Source: Sphingobacteriales bacterium
GTDB taxonomy: Bacteria > Bacteroidota > Bacteroidia > Chitinophagales > UBA2359
DNA: 64,000 nt
Assembly: GCA_016711295.1 (NCBI GenBank)
Contig: JADJTE010000014.1
Location: 17,037-81,036, forward strand
Direction of reading: 5' to 3'
How positions within the stretch are numbered: position 1 is the first letter of the stretch; each line of letters opens with the position of its first letter. A program made the translations under genes and the position numbers. Positions 58,738-64,000 of the stretch are shown piece by piece. Under the pieces are notes generated by a model that was not told the origin of the DNA, did not search any database, and was given only the letters and a program-made list of their open reading frames with translations.

Positions 58738-59667
58738 ATGAAACCTCTATTTTACCTCTTTGCCTTGCTCTGTGCCTTGCCCGCCGCCTGCCTAAATGCC
58801 CAAGATGTCGATAGCAAACCGCCCTTTGCTGCCATCAACGATACATTTACCGTCCGAACCGAGAGCGCACAATTGTTCAATATTCTGCTCAACGACAATA
58901 CAGATACCTTTGATGTCTTTAATTTCACCATTATAGAGGCTGCCCAAGGCAATGCCAGCGTCAAAAACGACCGTGGAGTGGATAAATTACAATATACCCG
59001 TGTAGATGACGGCGCCGATACCGACCAATTGACCTACCAAATCTGTTTGCCTACGGGAGAATGTAGCACCGCTACTGTAGTTATCTATAAATGCCCTGCG
59101 GGCGAAACAGGATTTCCCGAAGTAAACGTCACAACGGTGCGTATGAACGATATTTTGACCTTTGCACATACGGGTATGCGAGTGCGTATATCGGAAATGC
59201 CCAAAAAAGGCGAAATATTTATCAACGTAGATAGCAGTGGCTTTACTTATTCGCCCCAAAAAGATTTTACGGGCGGCGATTTGCTCAAATACGACGTGTA
59301 CGAAGTGAGCAGCCCCGTTTGTGGGCAAATTCGCTTGGAAGGGCATAACGAAATGGTTCAGGTGATACCCTCCGACAAAGACAATAAAGCTCCCATAGCC
59401 GAAGATGACTATGTGACGATAGAAGGCAGCAAAAAAACCGATATATTTGTATTAGTCAACGACAGCGACCCCGAAGGCAATTTGAGGAAAAAAATTACGG
59501 TCGAAACATCAGCACAGCACGGAAAAATGCGCTATTCGCCCCAATACATCACTTATACACCCGCAAATGGTTTTGTCGGAATAGAAAAAGTCACCTATTC
59601 GGTCTGCGACTACAACGGAACTTGTGATAGGGGTGAGGTCATTATTACCGTCAAAAATCCAGAGTAA
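58738..59667 (+). CDS. Exported protein with Ig/cadherin-like repeats
   Basis: 309 residues from the ATG at 58738 (a start at 58720 is possible). Signal peptide MKPLFYLFALLCALPAACLNAQ. Three domains of about 90 residues follow the Big_9/VCBS pattern: NDTFTVRTESAQLFNILLND, DQLTYQICLPTGECSTATVV; then GFTYSPQKDFTGGDLLKYDV; then EDDYVTIEGSKKTDIFVLVN, VNDSDPEGN, YTPANGFVGIEKVTYSVCD. Asp-rich loops suggest calcium binding. It has no sorting domain, so it is periplasmic or surface-released. Location after the transporter is the only contextual hint. Confidence 0.7.
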   Translation: MKPLFYLFALLCALPAACLNAQDVDSKPPFAAINDTFTVRTESAQLFNILLNDNTDTFDVFNFTIIEAAQGNASVKNDRGVDKLQYTRVDDGADTDQLTYQICLPTGECSTATVVIYKCPAGETGFPEVNVTTVRMNDILTFAHTGMRVRISEMPKKGEIFINVDSSGFTYSPQKDFTGGDLLKYDVYEVSSPVCGQIRLEGHNEMVQVIPSDKDNKAPIAEDDYVTIEGSKKTDIFVLVNDSDPEGNLRKKITVETSAQHGKMRYSPQYITYTPANGFVGIEKVTYSVCDYNGTCDRGEVIITVKNPE

Positions 59668-60080
59668 GACCCCACTACTCAATAAAACACGGCAATAACG
59701 GGCGTTTCTGTCGAGCAAAATTAGTATTGAAAATACGCCAAACCCTATATTAATGATATGATTTTTAAGTTTTGAGTATTAATTTTGCCTATCATGTATC
59801 CATTTCCAGGCGTTAAGACCTAAGAAATAGCGTTAGATGATTGAGATATTAGTTCAAGAACTCCCCTAACTCCCTCAAAGATGGGGAATTTATGCAAAAT
59901 ATAATTTGCTGATTATCAATAATTTACGATAAATTATAAAAAATATTTAATGTGTTTTATTTTTAAAATGCCATAGATATATTACATCGGTAACATCTAA
60001 CAGACACAAGCCTGAGAATGCTGTAGGCATGAAACTAATGGAAGGCAAGTGTATAAAACTTAAAAATCAAACCATTAAGT
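59668..60080. other. AT-rich spacer
   Basis: 413 bp without a gene. A weak inverted repeat (CCCCTAACTCCC ... GGGG) lies at about 59862-59886, and the rest is A/T-rich. I see no convincing TAnnTTTG element close to the next start. Confidence 0.5.
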
Positions 60081-61195
60081 ATGCCCATTCACCTATTCCC
60101 GCCCGCCAAAAACGTGCTTGTCCTGCTATTATGTGGCTTGATGATGGGCATAGTGTCGTGCGAAGAGGAGGCAGCCTGCGTATCGCAAGAAGAAAAAGAA
60201 GTATTGATCACTTCATACCTTCGCCTTGCCGATTTGCTCAAAAATGTATCAAGTACGATTTGCGAACAATTAACGCAGCAGAGCGAATCAGCCGACCACG
60301 ATACTATTGCGTACAACTGCGCAGAGATAGACCATATCATCGTACAACTCAAAGCTACGACAGACCTCACCGAGAGCAGACGCGATGAGTATAATCATTT
60401 ATTGGTGTCGATAACGGAACGCATCTTGCAGATTGCCAAAACAACCAAGGACCAACAAGTAGCGGACAAAATAAATACCCTCCGCCGAGAGATGGAACGC
60501 GAATTAAAAGTGGTGCGCAATAAGAATATCAAACTAACAAATAGTAGAAGCCGCGCCCAAATCGCCGCCGAACAAGCCCGCCACGAACGCGATGCCGCCG
60601 TAGCCGCCCAAGCAAATGCCGAGAAATTGCTGGCTGAATACCGCGCCCAGCACCCTCCAAACACCTTATCGGCAAGCGAACAAATGCAATTGCAACGCCT
60701 ACAGACAGAGGTATCCAAAGCACGGCGCGAGCGCGATGAGGCTGTTACTGCCCAGCAGCGTTTAGAAACACAGCAAAGCGAGTTGAAAAAGCAGTTAGAA
60801 CAAACTAAAAAAGACAAAACTTCGCAAGTTGAAAGCGATAACACACCCATTAGTAGTCCTAATATTATCGATAATACACCCACCTCGCCCACCGCAACAA
60901 GCGTAGCAGCACCCATAACAATGAGTATGCCGCAGTTGAAAAAGCACGTCCAACAAAATTGGGCAATATATCGCCTATTCACCGCCCCCGCGAAGACCGC
61001 GAGCAATTGCGCCAATTATTTGCCAGCCCCTCTGCCGAAATCATCTTTACCGACAACAATTCATATAGCATCGACAGCTATTGGGATAAATTATCGCTGC
61101 TCGGTCCTTATGACATACATATCACCGACATCAAAACCGATTTGCAAGGAAAAATTACAAGCATAAAAATAGAAGAAACTCGTTTGACAAAATAA
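60081..61195 (+). CDS. Coiled-coil lipoprotein with the shared C-terminal domain, fourth copy (one apparent frameshift)
   Basis: The signal ends in the lipobox IVSC (about residue 27) followed by Glu residues. Residues ~50-270 are a charged coiled coil (ERELKVVRNKNIKLTNSRSR, RRERDEAVTAQQRLETQQSE). The frame starting at 60081 ends in nonsense at 61166, while the neighbouring frame carries the real end to 61195 (NNSYSIDSYWDKLSLLG, IHITDIKTDLQGKITSI). One extra A in the A4 run at 60955-60958 restores VQQKLGNISPIHRPRE and a product of about 371 residues. The design (lipobox, coiled coil, C-terminal domain) equals that of the lipoprotein at 18175, although the two lie 42 kb apart. Confidence 0.7.
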
Positions 61196-61196
61196 A

Positions 61197-61228
61197 TTGT
61201 TTTTTTGCCAAAATTACCCTATCTTTGC
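61197..61228 (+). promoter_or_regulatory. Bacteroidota-type promoter for the DUF4157 operon
   Basis: TTG at 61197-61199 (-33), 20 bp, then TATCTTTG at 61220-61227, followed by CAC. This is a close match to TTTG-N19-21-TAnnTTTG. Start codon 61267 lies about 40 bp downstream. Confidence 0.7.
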
Positions 61229-61266
61229 ACATAAAGTACTATCAATCCTAAAACTCTACCGACAAT

Positions 61267-62142
61267 ATGTTTCACGCTACGACCAAACAAAAAAAATCGG
61301 CTGCCAAACAACAACAGCACGAGCAGCCCTTTTTCGATTTTCAATCGGAAAATACCTCTTTCTTTGGCGATTCGTCATTTTTTGCACCCGTACAAGGCAA
61401 GTTCGACGTAGCACAACGCGAAGCCGCGCCCGAAGAGGAAGAAATGGCACAAGGAAAATTCGATACCGCGCAACGAGAAGCCGCACCCGAAGAGGAAGAA
61501 ATGGCGCAAGGAAAATTTGATACCGCACAACGCGAAGCCGCGCCCGAAGAGGAAGAAATGGCGCAAGGAAAATTTGATACCACACAACGCGAAGCCGCGC
61601 CCGAAGAGGAAGAAATGGCGCAAGGAAAATTTGATACCGCACAACGCGAAGCCGCGCCCGAAGAGGAAGAAATGGCGCAAGGAAAATTTGCCCAATTAAA
61701 ATGCACAGCCTGCGAAAACGAAGAAGCGCAAGCCAAAACGGGCGATACCGAAGCTACCACCCAAGCCAAAAGCGATTCGCCAACAGGTATGTCAGAGGGA
61801 TTGCGGGGTAAAATGGAAAATTCTTTCGGCACTGATTTCTCAGACGTAAACGTACATACCAATTCACTACAAGCCAAAGACATCGGCGCATTAGCTTATA
61901 CACAGGGCAACGATATGCACTTCGCGCCCGGACAGTTTAACCCCGAAACCCAATCGGGACAAGAACTCATTGGGCACGAACTGACGCATGTGGTGCAGCA
62001 GCGCGAGGGTAGGGTAGAGCCTACGACCGAAGTAAACGGTATGCCCGTCAATGACAATCACGGTTTAGAAAGCGAAGCCGACAATTTGGGTGCCAAAGCT
62101 GCGGCAGGGGAAGTAGTTAATCAACAGAAAAAAGAGGAATAG
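61267..62142 (+). CDS. DUF4157 (eCIS core) protein with aromatic leader and 19-residue repeats
   Basis: A 291-residue protein. The leader (EQPFFDFQSENTSFFGDSSF, then FFAPVQGK) is followed by five identical-type 19-residue repeats (QGKFDTAQREAAPEEEEMA) and a Cys pair (KCTACENEEAQAK). The C-terminal ~110 residues are the DUF4157 domain: GLRGKMENSFGTDFSDVNVH, ALAYTQGNDMHFAPGQF, and GHELTHVVQQ with His237-Glu-x2-His241. DUF4157 is strongly associated with eCIS loci and payload proteins; many copies act as self-processing or leader-bearing proteases. It starts its own promoter-driven operon with the next gene 3 bp downstream. Confidence 0.9.
   Translation: MFHATTKQKKSAAKQQQHEQPFFDFQSENTSFFGDSSFFAPVQGKFDVAQREAAPEEEEMAQGKFDTAQREAAPEEEEMAQGKFDTAQREAAPEEEEMAQGKFDTTQREAAPEEEEMAQGKFDTAQREAAPEEEEMAQGKFAQLKCTACENEEAQAKTGDTEATTQAKSDSPTGMSEGLRGKMENSFGTDFSDVNVHTNSLQAKDIGALAYTQGNDMHFAPGQFNPETQSGQELIGHELTHVVQQREGRVEPTTEVNGMPVNDNHGLESEADNLGAKAAAGEVVNQQKKEE
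61393..61677 (+). repeat. Five in-frame 57-bp tandem repeats in the DUF4157 gene
   Basis: Units begin at 61393, 61450, 61507, 61564 and 61621; a partial sixth starts at 61678. Copies differ at only a few silent or conservative positions. They code for an acidic 19-residue segment containing FDTAQRE and EEEE. Confidence 0.92.
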
Positions 62143-62145
62143 GCT

Positions 62146-63996
62146 ATGAGAAAGAAGCGAAAAATAAGCCAAGAACAGCACGAAGAGGAACAGCCTTTCT
62201 TCGATTTTAGCCATGACGCGGTATTCGACGACCGCAAGCAGGCTCCCTTTTTCGCGCCTACCGCCCAACAAGCAACAGAAAACCCAAAAAAAGTAGTACA
62301 ACAAAAAGGTGGCAACCAACACGTAGGTGGCGACACCGACAAAATGACCTTTTTGCCCAATCCCGTAGACCATGATATAGCCATTGGACCGGGCGAAGGC
62401 GGATTTAGCCGACAGATGCTTAATGCCGCTGGCGAAAAAGCCAGCGAAATGACCGACTTCTATGCCGATAAACGCCTACGCAATATACTGCCCAACTTCG
62501 GCTCGATAGACAAACAAACCAAAATAATTTCAGCCCTCAAACAGAAAGCCGAAGGCGAATTAGATACGTGGTTTACACCCATTAAATCAGTACGAGAACA
62601 CTATAGCGGGATTGCCAAAATGAGACAGGCAAACCTCGATACCATAGAAAATGACCGCGCCGCACAAGAGCAAAAATTTACACGGTATAACGCTTGGGTA
62701 CCGCGTGCCAATGGCTATTATTCTGCTACACTGCGCTTGGATGGCATGATGGATACGCTCGGTGTCAGCAACCCGTTGACGATGAAAACCGCGCTCATAA
62801 AAGGCATAGGTGATGCCCAGCAAATAGGTCTGATGGCGCAACAAGCCTTTGACAAAGGGGAGAAAGGTTCCGAAATGCTACCAACCCCACCCGTAGATAA
62901 TACCGTAAACGAAGCCTCCAAAGAAGCTATCGTAGCAACCCAAGAGATGAATGCCGCCTACTTAGGCTTTCAGACCACACTATTAGCAGAACGCAAAAAA
63001 ACTATTAACGCCGAAGGCGATGCCGACCGCTCCCGCTTAGACCAAATCAACGAAATAAAACAAACCGTAGCGGGTATCGGCAAAACCATAGACCTAACTA
63101 TGTCGGTGGTGCAGGGCGCACCTGGCGCCATCGCCTCTGCCAGCGACAAAGTGAGCCGCGTAGGGGCACAGTACGGAGCGATGAGGAATAGGCGAGCCGT
63201 GCTGAATGGCAAAAAGCAAGTCCACAACCCTACCTACCTAACCGTAGACGACGACGGAAATACAGTAGTACGCAATATGCAAACAAACATAGATACAGGC
63301 GTAGATGATGACGGCAAAGTGACCAAAAAAGCCAGCCCCGACCCAGAAATTACCCTACCAACCAGCATCGGCGGAGCCTTAGAAACCATCACTGACTTTG
63401 CTTATTATTTTGAAGTCCGAGATATTAATCGCCGCTTAGAACAAATCAAAAACCGATGCGATGCCGTGGACAATGCCTCCGAATTGGTCGCTATCAAACA
63501 AAAAGTAGAGACATTTCAAACGGCACTCAACCATTTCGCACAGAAATGTAATGCCCTACAAAAACGCATTGCCCAACGCCGACAAGATTACCTCGAATTT
63601 GGCGTAGCCTTAGACCGATTTGCTCAAAATAGCAAAGTAGCTAAAACAAAAGGCATAGGCACGGAAAAAGGAGGCGAGAGATATGCCACTATACTGACCT
63701 TAACTGGGCAAATTCGAGAGATTATGTCTTTGGGCGAGGGGGTCAAAGACAGCATGGACTCGCCCCGACAATTGTACGATTGGGTAAACCAAGTCATCGA
63801 AAACCGAAACATCATGCCCAAAATCAATATGACCGCAGACGAGGGGCAGCCTATGGTAGATATGTACGATAGCGTAAACGGCTTTAACCGCGATGTCAAC
63901 AATTTTAGCCGCTTTTTTGGCGATTTAGATACCGCTACTGCTGGCATGTTTGCTGCATTACATCAGGGTTCTACCGATAAGGGGGAAGGACACTAA
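62146..63996 (+). CDS. Candidate CIS cargo: large helical protein with aromatic leader
   Basis: A 616-residue protein with leader EEQPFFDFSHDAVFDDRK, QAPFFAPTAQQ and VVQQKGG. The first leader half is nearly the same as in the DUF4157 protein before it (EQPFFDF). The remainder is almost wholly helical, with long heptad-like stretches (about residues 120-330 and 410-510, e.g. RRLEQIKNRCDAVDNASELV), without signal peptide or membrane helix. No enzyme motif stands out. It is cotranscribed with the DUF4157 gene. Possible roles are payload, scaffold or chaperone for loading. Confidence 0.62.
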   Translation: MRKKRKISQEQHEEEQPFFDFSHDAVFDDRKQAPFFAPTAQQATENPKKVVQQKGGNQHVGGDTDKMTFLPNPVDHDIAIGPGEGGFSRQMLNAAGEKASEMTDFYADKRLRNILPNFGSIDKQTKIISALKQKAEGELDTWFTPIKSVREHYSGIAKMRQANLDTIENDRAAQEQKFTRYNAWVPRANGYYSATLRLDGMMDTLGVSNPLTMKTALIKGIGDAQQIGLMAQQAFDKGEKGSEMLPTPPVDNTVNEASKEAIVATQEMNAAYLGFQTTLLAERKKTINAEGDADRSRLDQINEIKQTVAGIGKTIDLTMSVVQGAPGAIASASDKVSRVGAQYGAMRNRRAVLNGKKQVHNPTYLTVDDDGNTVVRNMQTNIDTGVDDDGKVTKKASPDPEITLPTSIGGALETITDFAYYFEVRDINRRLEQIKNRCDAVDNASELVAIKQKVETFQTALNHFAQKCNALQKRIAQRRQDYLEFGVALDRFAQNSKVAKTKGIGTEKGGERYATILTLTGQIREIMSLGEGVKDSMDSPRQLYDWVNQVIENRNIMPKINMTADEGQPMVDMYDSVNGFNRDVNNFSRFFGDLDTATAGMFAALHQGSTDKGEGH

Positions 63997-64000
63997 ATTT

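Overview
The window looks like a chromosomal segment (or a long metagenomic contig) from a member of the phylum Bacteroidota. Three things support this: two large exported proteins end in type IX secretion (T9SS) type A sorting domains, promoters of the TAnnTTTG class occur at 31430 and 61220, and most genes are set in AT-rich spacers without clear Shine-Dalgarno sites. I saw no rRNA, tRNA, CRISPR array, transposase or integrase. All genes but one (30201-31292) are on the plus strand.

The window is dominated by a contractile injection system (CIS) of the extracellular (eCIS; Afp/PVC/MAC-like) lineage. Almost every structural part is recognisable, but the parts sit in separated blocks: tape measure and AAA+ ATPase (1-4761); a large Afp12-like baseplate protein with a TerB-like protein (25924-30089); a Pvc16-type (DUF4255) tube terminator (31489-32091); an accessory protein, sheath and first tube protein (36994-40307); second tube protein, DUF5908 protein, LysM baseplate protein and VgrG/Afp8-like spike (45606-48873); and PAAR tip, gp25 wedge, Afp11-like baseplate protein and a fibre-like protein (50608-55608).

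Three kinds of accessory material lie between these blocks. (1) Candidate cargo: six proteins at 32231, 40406, 42489, 49005, 61267 and 62146 share an aromatic N-terminal leader (FFGG / SFFAP / QxK). Behind the leader are different bodies: HExxH metalloproteases, a calpain-like cysteine protease, a DUF4157 (eCIS core) domain and two unknown folds. Two of the proteases are each followed directly by a small lipoprotein, an arrangement like effector-immunity pairs. A candidate secreted beta-pore-forming toxin lies between two copies of the first 47 bp of the second tube gene. (2) A cell-envelope module at 14754-25805: an outer-membrane barrel protein, three lipoproteins, a secreted protein and two tandem VWA proteins resembling TssR, a component of the envelope complex of Bacteroidota type VI systems. 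The lipoproteins, plus a fourth at 60081, share an apparently undescribed C-terminal domain. (3) Signalling and surface genes: a membrane Ser/Thr kinase, a membrane TIR-domain protein on the minus strand, a giant T9SS protein with 546-bp repeats, a T9SS metzincin and a LolCDE/MacB-type ABC transporter.

Seven genes are interrupted by frameshifts. Six have a single shift that fits a one-base length change in a short homopolymer. The seventh, the giant repeat gene, has five shifts. Every reading frame is restored exactly by the proposed corrections, so sequencing or assembly error is more likely than decay. I annotate these as single reconstructed genes.

Working model (inference): the locus builds a contractile particle, loads it with proteins carrying the aromatic leader, and may dock or release it through a TssR-like envelope complex, with kinase and TIR proteins as possible control elements.
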